DNA from: Hermodice carunculata | Lineage: Eukaryota > Annelida > Polychaeta > Eunicida > Amphinomidae | Assembly (NCBI GenBank): GCA_964020975.1 | Contig: OZ026630.1 | Span: 68,063,405-68,127,404, forward strand | Direction: 5' to 3' | Length of the DNA stretch: 64,000 nt | Shown: one piece after another, positions 1 through 10,839 of the stretch | Layout: each line of letters starts with the position of its first letter | How positions within the stretch are numbered: position 1 is the stretch's first letter | Notes under the pieces: generated by a model | The model's database searches: none | Told to the model about the DNA's origin: nothing | Seen by the model: only the letters and a program-made list of their open reading frames with translations | Made by a program: the position numbers and the translations under genes

Positions 1-500
1 ATACTTATTTTCCATGGAGGTGGAAAACAACCAGATGTAAATATCATATTAAATAGCTTTGCTAATACAGGAAGTAATGTATCTCTGCAGGATTTGATCA
101 TCTCATTCAATACTCCATCTTTGCCCGGGGATTTACCATTTTTAGTTCATCAATACAATATTTTATTTCACTTCTACTAATTTTAAAATCGAGTTCGGAA
201 AATGTGGGGACCACTGCTTCATCTAATTTCTTTTTAACCTGATCGTACATGGGACTGCCCTTTACTTTCGTTTCATCTGACATGATTCTCGTAAAGTGAT
301 TTAACCATACTTTTGCATCTATTTTTTCAGACGGGTTTGATTTGGGGCATACTACATTTTCCTACTGTTTAATGAGTTTCCAGTACTCCGTAGGGTTAAC
401 TCCTTGAAGCTTGCTCAGAGAGTTAATGAGATTATGAGTATGTGTTATCTTTCTCAATAATTTTTCTTCAGCACTTCTCTTACTTCGAGTTGCAGATACT
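1..500 (-). mobile_element. LINE fragment, family 4 (ORF2 linker and start of RT)
   Basis: Read on the minus strand, this stretch encodes part of a LINE ORF2. A linker containing VNPTEYWKLIKQ leads into the pre-RT region, then the RT motif NGKSPGKDGV and FNMIFTSGCFPPPWK. One in-frame stop follows WKLIKQ near 366-368. One frameshift lies near 135-140, just before NGKSPGKDGV. The endonuclease side would lie above about 500. The rest of the RT is off the window at position 1. It does not match the other LINE copies closely in the linker, so I treat it as a separate family. Confidence 0.75.
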
Positions 501-582
501 TAATTTTCCAAAATTTATTTTGGGATGTATTAAATTATTGTATCGTGTAAGGGTGTATTGCGCATCCAAGATACATCAAGAC

Positions 583-690
583 AATTATTAATAATAATTA
601 ATAATAATTTATCAGGAAAACTTCCCCTTTACAGTGGAGGCACCAATGGAACGGGGAAAATTCCATGATGCGTCCAAAATATATACAATA
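583..690 (-). mobile_element. LINE 3' tail, family 2, with (ATT)n end
   Basis: On the minus strand this carries the blocks TGGACGCA, GTAAAGGGGAAG and TTTCCTGATAAATTATT, and then runs into an (ATT)n-like tract at 583-611. The same order occurs at the 3' end of the LINE at 34.7-38.3 kb. It is therefore a severely 5'-truncated copy of about 100 bp, with no coding part. Confidence 0.7.
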
Positions 691-726
691 ACCAGGCATC
701 CTTATTATCAAGTATAGTATCTATAA

Positions 727-3411
727 GTAATAATTTATGGTCTTATAACCGAAAGCCGGAACATGGTTCAACTTATCACTGAACCTACCAGGGTGACTGA
801 AAATTCTGCCATTTGCATTGATGTGATTGCTACCAGTTGTCCCGATAGAGTTAATTTGGCAGGTGTAATAGACACTGAGATAAGCGATCATCATGCAACT
901 TTCTGTCACTTAAATTTTCAAGTGCAGAGGGCAAAAGCTTATAAGCGGGAGATCTGGTTGTATGAACATGCCGACTTTAATGGTTTAAATGCCTCACTTG
1001 GTAACATTCAGTGGGAAAACATACTATGTGATCTTGACGTAAACAACATGGTAACCGAATGGTCGGAGCTTTTTCTTGCCACTGCTAAAAAACACATTCC
1101 TACTAAAGTAGTTACTGTCAGACCTGGTGAACCACAGTGGTTGTCTTCTGATATCAAAAAACTTATCCGCAAACGTAATAGATTACAAAGGAAAGCAAAG
1201 GCAACAAACGACCCTGGCCATTGGTTTAAGTACCGAAAAGCTCGTAATCGTGTTGTAAGTTACCTACGAAAGTCAAAACAAAAATACTACAATTCTCTGG
1301 CTGAGAAGGTCAATTCCAGTGATTACAATTCACGACTTTGGTGGAAAATAGTAAAGCAGTTCTTGCAAGACCATAAAGCTGTATCATCAGAATTTCCTCC
1401 TATGAAGCATGGCGAATCTTTAGTTACCAGTGATGCAGACAAAGCTGAACTGTTCAATGGCTATTTTGCTGAACAGTGCTCCTTAGACACAAATGAGGCG
1501 GAACCTCCTACAGTTCAGTATCCAATTAGGTCTACCCTAACTAGTATAGGCATTGATGAAAGTCTGGTAAAAGATTGTATATCTCTACTTAAAGTGCCCA
1601 AGGCGAGTGGCCCTGACAACATCAGCTCTAAATTATTAAAGGCTTGCTCTGACTCAATTAGCAAACCGTTGTGTATGATATTTAATAGCTCTTTAGAAAG
1701 CGCCATTTTTCCACAATACTGGAAAAGCGCAAATGTTAATCCATTACACAAAAAAGAGAGTAAGCAATTTACAAAAAATTACCGTCCAATATCTCTGCTT
1801 AGTTGTGTTAGCAAGATATTTGAAAGGTGTGTTTTCAAGTTTATTTTCAATCATTGTATCCAAAATAATATTCTTACACGGTTTCAGTCTGCTTACCAAA
1901 ATGGAGATTCTCCTGTTTCACAATTATTAGAGATTTATGATATTGTGCTCGAAGCCATGGATGAAGGGAAAGTCGTCAAATTTGCTTTTTTGGATGTATC
2001 ACGGGCTTTTGATCGCGTGTGGCATAAAGGTCTTCTCCACAAGCTTGAATCCATCGGCATCAGACAAAACTTGCTGGCCTGGTGCAAAAGCTATTTAGAG
2101 CAAAGACGTTAACGTGTTGTAATAAATGGACAGTCCTCATCTTGGCGTATTGTAAGAGCTGGTGTACCTCAAGGGTCAATATTAGGACCTTTGATGTTTT
2201 TAATTTATATTAATGACATTACAAGTATAGTTGAATCAAACATTCGGCTGTTTGCAGACGACACGTCACTTTTTGTCATTGCTGACCAAGGTGACGACGA
2301 TATAGCGAGCCTTTCCTTAAACGGAGATCTTTCAGCAATATCCATTTGGGCTGATCAATGGTTTATCAGCCTAAATGAAAGTAAAACATTTTCCATGACC
2401 TGCTCAAGGTCTCAAAATTATGAAAATTATCCACTATTTTTGAAAAATTGCCGCGTGACGGACACAAACTCGCATAAGCACCTTGGCGTAATTTTGTCAT
2501 CTGATTGCACCTGGACAAATCACCTTGACACTGTATATGTAAAAGCTATGAAACGTGTAGACTGCCTTCGTGCCATGAAATACACCTTAAATAGAAAGTC
2601 ACTGGAAAAAATGTACATGGTGTTTATCAGGCCCCTCCTTGAGTACGGCGACATTCTTTGGGACAATTGTTCCCTTGCATGCTCCAATAAGCTTGAACAG
2701 GTGCAGTTAGCGGCCGCACGTGTCGTGACCGGTGGCACTCAAACCACAAGTAACAGATTACTTTATAAGGAAACACAATGGGAACCGTTGAAAGACAGAA
2801 GAGAGAAACACAAATTGATACACTTTTACAAGATCGTAAATGGTTTCGCCCCACATTACCTACAGGATAGGATTCCAGAATCTATTGCCACCGGTCACAA
2901 CACAAGACACAGTAACGAAACACCTCTAATATTTTGTAGGTCCGAACAGCGCAACAAATCCTTTTTCCCTGCTACCATACGCAACTGGCGTAACCTGGAT
3001 CAGGAGATTAAAACTTCTGAAACAATTCAAGCATTCAAAAATAAACTGAATGGGAACATAATACGTGTCCCCCCGTACTTTTATGGTAAAAATAGATTCG
3101 GCCAAGTCCACCATACGAGGATGCGCTTGAACTGCAGCCCTCTTAATGATTTGCTGTTCCAATATGGTTACATCGACACCCAAAGATGTGCTTGTGGAGC
3201 CCCAGTGGAAAGCATTTTCCATTTTTTGACAGAATGTTCTCTTTTCAATGAACCCCGCACGGAATTACTAGGACCTTTCCAGCCAGAAATTACTGCTAAA
3301 AGGGACATTTTGCTGTATGGTGATACAGACAAGTCCATTGATTGGAACACTAAGTTATTTGACAGTGTAGAAAGGTACATTATAAAAACAAAGAGATTTA
3401 GTAGAGATTAA
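727..3411 (+). pseudogene. LINE ORF2: endonuclease end, reverse transcriptase, C-terminal Cys-His motif; one stop
   Basis: The protein would nick target DNA and copy LINE RNA into it. The frame opens after a stop at 724-726; the first ATG is at 763. Residues about 5-50 from that ATG are the end of an APE endonuclease, with EPTRVT and ISDHHA. RT motifs follow: KASGPDN (near residue 278), NYRPISLL, the motif A region SRAFDRVWH (near 413), then VPQGSILGP and the catalytic FADD at 2251-2262. The C-terminus carries a CX1CX8HX4C motif (CACG to TEC, 3187-3236), like the Cys-His motif of several LINE groups. A single TAA at 2110-2112 interrupts an otherwise open frame of about 890 codons. The N-terminal half of the endonuclease is missing. 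Confidence 0.85.
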
Positions 3412-3602
3412 GTGATTGTCCTCGCCATTTTTTCTTTTTTTTTTTTTTTTTTTTACTTTCCTTGTTTTCTACATTTGTACTTCCTGCTTAATTATGTTTC
3501 GGTTTCATCAAGTGACGCTGTGTAGTTATGGAGAAGGATTTATAAAAGCTTTACAGCTTGTTTCCTAATCCATGTTTCTTTGAAATAAAATATGTTTAAA
3601 CC
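740..3602 (+). mobile_element. 5'-truncated LINE, family 1, with target-site duplication
   Basis: The element starts inside the endonuclease domain and ends with a non-coding tail finishing in AATAAAATATGTTTAAACC. AATAATTTATG stands just before it (729-739) and just after it (3603-3613), an 11-bp target-site duplication that fixes both ends. The 3'UTR of about 190 bp contains a T20 run at 3435-3454. Truncation at the 5' end is usual for target-primed reverse transcription. The intact duplication and nearly open ORF point to a fairly recent insertion. Confidence 0.88.
3435..3454. repeat. T20 homopolymer
   Basis: This is an uninterrupted T run in the 3'UTR of the LINE at 740-3602, just after the end of its ORF. 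It is not the LINE terminus, which lies about 150 bp further on. Confidence 0.9.
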
Positions 3603-3613
3603 AATAATTTATG

Positions 3614-4165
3614 TCCTCCGCACCAATTCTAGAGATAAACCACTCATTGGGACAAAATTCTACAAAGCGTAGGGACATATACATTATACATGTTTGATAT
3701 ACAATGCAGAACATATAGCTTCCAGCGTCATTATTAAGAAAAAATAAGGTATTACCACAGTATGAATGTACAAGTCAGTTACAAAATTTTCAATTCACCC
3801 CTATTACTTACTTCTGGAGATGTGGGTTTGTACCTGGGGGACCTCCCGCAGAGTGACGGGGGGGGGGGGGGGAGCAAACAAGTTCACCGCAGCGTACCCC
3901 GGGTCGGTTGGTTTGACTTCATCTGCAAGTATGAGTCAATAGAGCACCATCACGTGTTATTTTGTGGCGTTACCGAACTTCTCTACAAAACTATATGCAG
4001 TATATACATTGAAGGAGGTCTATTTACAAGAGGTACATGTAGAACGATCATACATTCTGTCATTCCGAGAAGTCATTACGTGACTGTCTCCTGTAATGCC
4101 AAGCCTCAACTAAATATGTTTTACAGGTTTGGTCAAATAACTTAGCAATGTCCTGTCCAATATCA
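3614..4165. other. Intergenic, no gene seen; G15 run
   Basis: No recognisable protein, RNA or transposon end was found between the family-1 LINE and the family-2 fragment. The only notable feature is a run of 15 G at 3858-3872. Confidence 0.6.
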
Positions 4166-4169
4166 TATG

Positions 4170-5108
4170 CGTGCTCGTCATACCTTATCTTTCAGCGAGG
4201 AAGTGGAAAAACGCTGCCATGCCTGTTTACCATTATCATTCAGAGAGTTGATTTCCAAATTACCATATGCCTCTAACCTGATATCATTTAGTGCTGGGCA
4301 GACAAATAGAAAATGTGCGAAGTCTTCTTTACTATCTTTACATAAAGGACATTTTCCGTCTGATAGACCCCATCTTTCCAGATCTTCCCCAACACCCAGA
4401 CACCCAGTGCGGGCCAAAAATTTTAATCGTGTACCGGCAAAGTTATTCACATTAAACCGATAACTTTCACCGAAAGAGGACCGTTTAAACATTTGATAGC
4501 ATCTTAAAGACTTTTTCAAGTTTATTTCCTGGAAAAAGTCAAATTTATATACTTCTAACGATAATTTTAAAAAGCACCTCAGCCATTCGGGATTCCTTGA
4601 TTCCAGGGCACGGTGTATAGCTACGTTATTAAAGACCTTCTTAATTTCGTCAACATATGACCAAATCTTTGCAGGTTTGTCATCATTTCTTTGCAAAAGA
4701 GTGTCAAAAATTTGCTTACATAGCTGTGTGTCTGGCATCTCAAATTTCATTCTGTGGAAGTATTTAATCCTAATGCGATCCAGAATCAGTTTTAGGGAGA
4801 GCCATCCTAGTTCACCAAGGGTAGCCACTGCTGCAGGTGAAGAGTTGAATTGCTTTGGCTATGGTGTATCGAATGGACTTCAGAGAGGCCTCAGACTCTT
4901 TAGAATTGCATAACCACACGGCACCGCCATGAGTCAGTGACGGAAGAATAATACTTTTCCATATGCTATTTCCGAAGCCAATACGGTCAACATTATCATG
5001 AGAAGACAGTATACTGCATAAGTATCCTGGTAAACGAGAACCTTTAAGCAAACCTTGTTTCACAATTCGCTTATTTATTTCACATAAGAATATTATTAAA
5101 CAGATCAA
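4170..5108 (-). mobile_element. LINE fragment, family 2 (RT thumb to C-terminus)
   Basis: The minus strand encodes the C-terminal part of an ORF2 and aligns along its length with the LINE at 34.7-38.3 kb. Paired stretches are YLCSILSSHDNVDR with YLSSILSSRENLDR, TLGELGW with TLAELGW, and RTGCLGVGEDLERWGLS with RTGCLGINENLERWGIS. The C-terminal motif is CX2CX8HX4C (CPLCKDSKEDFAHFLFVC). One frameshift lies near 4820-4830, just before ATLGELGW. The catalytic RT core is missing above 5108. No (ATT)n tail is visible below 4170. Confidence 0.85.
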
Positions 5109-5419
5109 TTCAAAACAGCAAAACGGTTAAGGAAATGCTGAACTATCACGAACAACCTTTTTGAAATCTCCCAAATATTTATGTACATGTATACCTTCAC
5201 ATTGTTTTGATAATACTTTAAATGGAGAAAGAAATATGATGGGCCGAGAAGGGTCGAAGAAACTCCCATTATGACAAAACTGCCTAGGGAGCAGCCCCAG
5301 AATAAAAAAGCCAAGTAGGAAGTACACGTCACATTACCGAAGACAAGAGTTTGTCTACTTCTCTTACTAAAGACACATGCATGGGTGATGTATTCATTAT
5401 CAGGCCTCCAGCACTGCAC

Positions 5420-5665
<246 letters not shown>

Positions 5666-5682
5666 GTATTAACCACCCATTA

Positions 5683-5829
5683 TATAATTGGTGCCCAGGG
5701 AGCCAGGTAACATGAAGAATTATGAACCTGAGGTTGGGAATGTCAACCCAAAGCGAAGCTGAAGGTTGATATTTCCGACCGATGGTTCACAGTTCTTCAT
5801 GTTACCTGGCTCCAAGGGCACCAACTATA
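5683..5829. mobile_element. 147-bp hairpin MITE
   Basis: The two halves are near-perfect inverted repeats: ATTGGTGCCC...GGAGCCAGGTAACATGAAG on the left, and its reverse complement up to GGGCACCAA on the right. Only about 20 bases form a loop. TATA stands just outside the pairing ends on both sides and may be the target-site duplication. There is no ORF, so it would need a transposase in trans. Confidence 0.7.
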
Positions 5830-6634
5830 CCGAAGATCAAATGGAACAAACACAATTTGTCAAATTGCACATTTTAATATCAACACCCAAAATACCGAAC
5901 AGCATTTTAAATAAAAGTATGTATGCAATGTAGACCATGTAGCTTCAAATATATCATTTTTAATAGCTTTAATATGGTACTAATTCGGGGAAGAATTTTA
6001 ATACAGTCGCCGACAGACAATATGGCACAGAGAATTTAAGCCTAGGCCTACATGAATTGAATAATTTAATCAGGTGGTAAAACTATGCCTAATAAACTGT
6101 ATGTTAATAAAATAGATTAACCTTTTAAACACTGTGACACTAAGTCCTCTTATATGCCTTATTAATTTCGAGACATTGTGACGTTACAGTTCTAAAATTT
6201 TGGTGAAAATGTGAGCATTTTTGTTTGATTCTGCGTCATATGATTCATAGTGGTAGCCATAGGTGTACTGAGGCAATTACAGCTGTCAAAATCTTTCGAA
6301 TAACTACTGGACCTACAGTGGTAGGTTTAAGTTTAGGTGAATATTTTGCAAGCTGTGGCAAAGCAGAAATATTACTGTCCTCAAAAGTCTGCATAAAGTC
6401 AGCCATTTGATTATCTGATAATTTTAAAGTACCATCCAAAAGCTCACGGTCAATGTTATCAGTGTCCACAAATGTTAGACCTACTTTGAACAAGCCGGAG
6501 TATTAGGCCTACAACTATTGATCATAGGCTTGGTACTGGTAGTATTAACAGTGGCTTTGTGAGCGACATTGGACCACATGTGTTACAACTGGCAAGTGTT
6601 CAGATTGTGGTTCTTGTAGTGTGATACTCAAAAT
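5830..6634. other. No recognised gene; one unexplained minus-strand frame
   Basis: Nothing here matches a known family. A minus-strand open frame at 6245-6493 (82 codons, starting MFKVGLTFVDTDNIDR) has a plausible protein composition. No family or splice signal was recognised. It might belong to the Crypton-like relic upstream on the same strand, but nothing shows this. Confidence 0.4.
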
Positions 6635-6858
<224 letters not shown>

Positions 6859-6989
6859 CTTGGGTATGCCGAAACCCTCATGATAATGCCTTGCCTCAAT
6901 ACCGGCTTCTTCAAGCACTGTTATACTTGTTGCTCTGATTGACTGATTGGTATTACGTCTTTAATTATATGACTGACTTTGAAATTTGT

Positions 6990-7640
6990 AACATAACTGA
7001 CACCAATGTGTTCTTTCCTATACTGCAGCTTTGCATTACCAAGTTGTCAAAGTTGGGCTGTGTTGATCAAACGGATATGATAATTTTCTGCCACAGATCT
7101 GGTGTAGTTATCTGGATGACGCTTAGAGACATACTCTTTGAAACTACAAACGGGACAAAGGCACACTGTATATTCTGCCTTCGCCAACAGTGTCATTACC
7201 ATTACAGTTCGTGTGGTTTTTATTCCCTTCGTCAATGTTTTGACACGTGAATTCTTGTCCCGACGCATCAGTCCCGATAGCCTTGGTCATGGTTCGCAAT
7301 TTTTTTCGCCCTCTTCTACAAAATGAAATACACCAGTTCAAATCATACCTTAATTTGAAGGCCCACAGGGCATCTATAGTCTATACTGAAATCATAGTGG
7401 GGTGTGTCATAGGTTTTTTTGCAGGTCCTCTTTAGAAATGACCGGTTTGCGGTCCTCGGCTCCCATTGCTTTACGCTTCAAGTCCTTAACAACTGCTTTT
7501 TATGTTTCTCTACAGCATTGAAATTCTAGATCGTTATGGATATCCACGTCCTTATCCTTCGGGAACCTGGCAAGTTCTTATTTGATAGAGTTCAGTGTAG
7601 GTTTTTTGTAGATTTTCCTTCCTTTAGTGCGAACATTGGC
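6990..7640 (-). pseudogene. Relic of Crypton-type tyrosine recombinase (KIAA1958/ZMYM-like domain)
   Basis: Translated on the minus strand in shifting frames, the region gives a recognisable order. First KKPTLNSIK and ELARFPKDKDVDIHND, then KDLKRKAMGAEDRKPVISKEDL (N-terminal helical part). Then DLNWCISFCRRGR, TDASGQEFT, EGNKNHTN, GEGRIYS and CPVCSFKEYVSKRHPDN. The order RRGR, G-E-F, KNH, GGRMY-like, CPV-x-S-F-x-YVSK is what I know from Crypton-derived recombinase domains in KIAA1958-, QRICH1- and ZMYM-like proteins. There are several stops and frameshifts, and the catalytic C-terminus is not found. Recognition is from memory of the family pattern, so the assignment is moderate. Confidence 0.55.
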
Positions 7641-8641
7641 AAAAACAATGAGTGTTCCTTTTGTCAGGCGAGCTAAAACAGAATTTTATGCAAATAGCAT
7701 TAAGGAAAACAAAGGATATGCCAAAGGAATGTGGAAAATCCTGAAAGTTTTCTGTCCAACTGTTCAAGGAACTCAATTCCTTCTCTATATATCAATGATT
7801 CTCTAGTATCAAATTTCCAGCAAATTGCTGAATGTTTTAATAGCCATTTTATAGAAATTTGTTCAAACTTATCACAGCAAATTCCTTGGACTCCTGTTTC
7901 GGCCATTCATTATGTAACTAACGTTTTTCCACATTCCCCTGGCAAATTCACTTTACTGAGGGACCCCAAATGGTGTCTCTAAACTACTGGCAGAAATGCC
8001 TCAGGACAAAGCTACTGGACTGGATAGTTTTCAGTCTAGACTTTTCAAGATGCCATAATAGCCTTGCCTACATATTCAACACATCTCTACCACTTGGTTC
8101 CTTTCCTGATGCTTTGAAAAAAAAAACTCGAGCATCAGCTGTTCATGAGAAGGGCCCCAGAACTGACCCTGGAAACTACAGACCTATTTCCATTCTACCA
8201 GTTACTTCCAAAATTCTGGAACGCATTGTCCACAACCAAGTATACAATTACCTTCCAGAACATAAGCCTTTGGCATCCCAACAGTCGACTTTTAGACCTA
8301 AGCATTCAACACAGATTTCCCTTCACAACTTCACTGAGGTTGTTTTCAGTGAGGTTGCTAAGGGAAACTGTGTTGGATTAGTGGCTCTCGATCTCAAAAA
8401 AGCTTATGACACAGTATATATCCTTCTACGTAAACTTCATTACAATGGCTTTAAGGACATTGATTGGTTCAGAAGTTACCTCAGCAACAGACAACAATAT
8501 GCTAACATCAACGGTAACTTATCCGAACCTAAAACTATAACTACCGGCACGCCAAAGTTCAATTCTGGGACCCCTCCTGTTTATTACCTATGTCAATGAC
8601 ATCGGATCATGTTTGAAACACTCAACAATCAATCTTAATGC

Positions 8642-8644
<3 letters not shown>

Positions 8645-8731
<87 letters not shown>
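8645..8731. repeat. (TA)n microsatellite inside LINE RT
   Basis: An 87-bp TA tract sits at the place where the RT catalytic motif C (YADD) would be encoded. The flanking LINE sequence does not rejoin cleanly: the thumb resumes only after about 90 bp of unplaced sequence. Confidence 0.95.
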
Positions 8732-8732
<1 letters not shown>

Positions 8733-9111
8733 CATTTTTCAAACTGAAACATCGATACAGTTTCCCAAGCTCTCAGTGGATATTTTACTCTTGTTGCCAA
8801 TTGACTGCAAGGTAACTAACTGAGCTTGCATATTGGCAAAATGAACTCGATGCTCATCAGCACCAGTTCAAGAAAGCAAAACTGCAAATTGAATTTGTCA
8901 CTGGATGGCAGTGATGTTACCCAGACTAACTCTTGCAAGTATCTAGAAGTAATTATTGACTCTAAACTTCAATTAACACTTTGAAAAAGTTTTGAAGCAA
9001 TTAACATATTCTCTAGAGCAGCTAAATTTATTCCATCCAATACCCGTATAACTCTGCTCAACACTCTCATCCTGCATCATATAGATTATTGCAGTACCAT
9101 ATGGTGCTATA

Positions 9112-9874
9112 CTACGGAGCCCCAGAAGGGACATGAAGAAAAAAAATGTTTATTTCGTTCCTACGAAATAAATATTTCGTGGGAACGAAATAAATATAAA
9201 AACCACTACACAAAGGGTACTATAGAGCCCTCAAAGTGATAGAAGAAAATATATATATGTTTCGTTCCCACGAAATATATTTGGTTCCCTCGAAATAATT
9301 ATTTCGTTCCCATGAAATATATTTCGTTCCCTCGAAATAATTATTTCGTTCCTTCGAAATAATTATTTTGTTCCCTCAAAATAATTATTTCGTTCCCACG
9401 AAATATATTTCGAGGGAACGAAATAATTATTTCGAGGGAACGAAATATATTTCGTGCGGAATGAAATAATTATTTCGTGGGAACAAAATACTTATTTCGA
9501 GGGAACGAAATATATTGCGAGGGAACGAAATACATTTCGAGGGAACGAAATATTTCGTGGGAACGAAATACATTTCGAGGGAACGAAATAATATTTTGTG
9601 GGAACGAAATACTTATTTCGAGGGAACGAAATACATTTCGTGGGAACGAAATACATTTCGAGGGAACGAAATAATATTTCGTGGGAACGAAACATATGCC
9701 TTGTACATATACTGATATCCATTTATACTTTCCAAGTGACCCCTTAGGGGCTCCACTTTTTACCCCTAAAGGGACATGGTATATTTTTGTATCTTATTTC
9801 GTTCCCTCGAAACATTATTTCGTGGGAACGAAGTAATTTTTTTTCTTTCTTCATGTCCCTTCTGGTGCTCCGTA
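9112..9874. mobile_element. 763-bp MITE made of short palindromes, inserted in LINE
   Basis: Ends are imperfect inverted repeats: left CTACGGAGCCCCAGAAGGG then ACATGAAG plus A-rich; right, read inward, TACGGAGCACCAGAAGGG then ACATGAAG plus A-rich. CTATA flanks both sides (9107-9111 and 9875-9879), a 5-bp target-site duplication. Removing the element and one CTATA restores the LINE reading frame across the junction (IWCYSIHKQYL). The interior is about 25-30 units of ATTTCG-core-CGAAAT. The core reads GTTCCC in the left half and GGGAAC in the right half, so the array is itself a giant inverted repeat centred near 9410. There is no transposase. Confidence 0.85.
9735..9780. repeat. Internal terminus-like block of the MITE
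   Basis: GACCCCTTAGGGGCTCC and CCCCTAAAGGGACATGG resemble the outer ends of the MITE (GGAGCCCC and GGGACATG). They may be the remains of a second, nested end or of an older terminus. Confidence 0.4.
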
Positions 9875-10274
9875 CTATAGTATCCACAAGCAATATTTGA
9901 CTAAACTACAGCCTATACAAAATAGAGCTATAGGAATTATTATCAGCTGCTCACCAAGAACACATATCATGGATATGCTGGATACTCTCAAATGGCTGAG
10001 CAGTAAAGAGATTCCACTACAACTATTGCATTTTCCTTTGGAAATTGTCAATAATGGTACACCTGATTACTTATCACAGTTTCGTACCCACCACAGCGCT
10101 ACCTATACATAATTATAATACTCACTCAGACGCCGATCGAAAGTTTCACCTTGGCTATTCCTACCACAGGTGCTCGTAGTGTATTGAATAAATTATGCAA
10201 ATGAGGTTTTCTGTGTTTTATTACCAATAGTTTATAAGCGTCAGTAAGACGCCCTCAGTCGTAAGCCATGTATT

Positions 10275-10605
10275 CTAAAATTATTTTATTAGGCATGTGT
10301 AGGTACTACTTCACTGCAACACTCATGTCTCATCTTCGATCCATACTCAATGGACTAGTTTTTACCCATCGTTTGTTAGATATTTTATGACATGACAATC
10401 TGAAATTTATATATCACGGTTTTTTTAAGATCAATATGAATGTGTGGGGAATTATTAGGATATTGCTGCCAATAGCCGTAATGTTAAATTTACTAGTTCG
10501 TTTACCTCATTGCTAAGGACCGAATAACTGTAAAAAATGATTAGATATTCATACTGCGTGTGCCGGGCAATTGACCCAGTTGAGTTGTGAAGGTTGGCCT
10601 ATGCC
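10275..10605 (+). repeat. Inverted duplication, left copy
   Basis: This segment matches the reverse complement of 14,785-15,095. Shared landmarks are a TTATTTTATTAGGC(A/G)TGTG-type start, ATCTTCGATCCATACTCA, CTGAAATTTATAT, AATTATTAG and ACTAGTTCGTTTAC. GTTGAGTTGTGAAG at 10,584-10,605 pairs with the right arm near 13,540. Function is unknown. The two arms look like diverged copies of one non-coding mobile repeat. Confidence 0.7.
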
Positions 10606-10661
10606 GTTTCAAGTATTTAGGCGACTTTCCACATGTATTGCGGGGTACATGGGAATAAGAA

Positions 10662-10836
10662 TAGAACGTAGCTACTGTGTAGAACGATCAAGTTTATTAG
10701 ACATCCTCGGAGAAAACGTTTTGCCGGAGTAATAGCCTTTGGCAATTAGTAGCTTCAGCAGAACGTCTTCTCCTCGGATGTCTAATAAACTTTACTAAAC
10801 ACTGTCTTTATCGTTCTACACAGATGCTACGTTCTA
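10662..10836. mobile_element. Palindromic element enclosing a 103-bp hairpin
   Basis: Outer arms TAGAACGTAGC and TGTGTAGAACGAT at 10,662-10,688 recur inverted at 10,809-10,836. Inside them lies a second hairpin at 10,690-10,792 with ends AAGTTTATTAGACATCC and its reverse complement. A second copy of the inner hairpin is at 13,423-13,525, and one outer arm recurs at 13,035-13,056. There is no coding capacity. Confidence 0.75.
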
Positions 10837-10839
10837 TTA

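Larger units (their letters stand above)
7650..10200 (+). mobile_element. 5'-truncated LINE, family 3, split by a (TA)n tract and a MITE
   Basis: It opens in the endonuclease-RT linker (RAKTEFYANSIKENKGYAKG). RT follows with NYRPISILPVTSKILERIV (from 8171), FRPKHSTQ, motif A in LDLKKAYDTV (8390-8415) and SILGPLLFITYVNDI (8560-8604). Where YADD should follow, a (TA)n tract stands (8645-8731). The thumb resumes near 8840 (KQNCKLNLSLDGSDV, IIDSKLQ). The MITE at 9112-9874 follows, then the C-terminal part (KLQPIQNRAIG, TLKWLSSKEI) to about 10,190. Frameshifts are visible near 7740, 7980, 8555 and 10,160, with a stop near 8980. It belongs to the CR1/Jockey-like LINE group by motif style. Confidence 0.82.

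Noticed and set aside
9470-9725. CRISPR-like look of the regular palindromic units; repetitive frames of GNEIHFEGTK type
   Set aside because: Units adjoin without unique spacers, flip orientation mid-array, and lie within MITE ends in animal DNA. The frames are simple translations of the unit.
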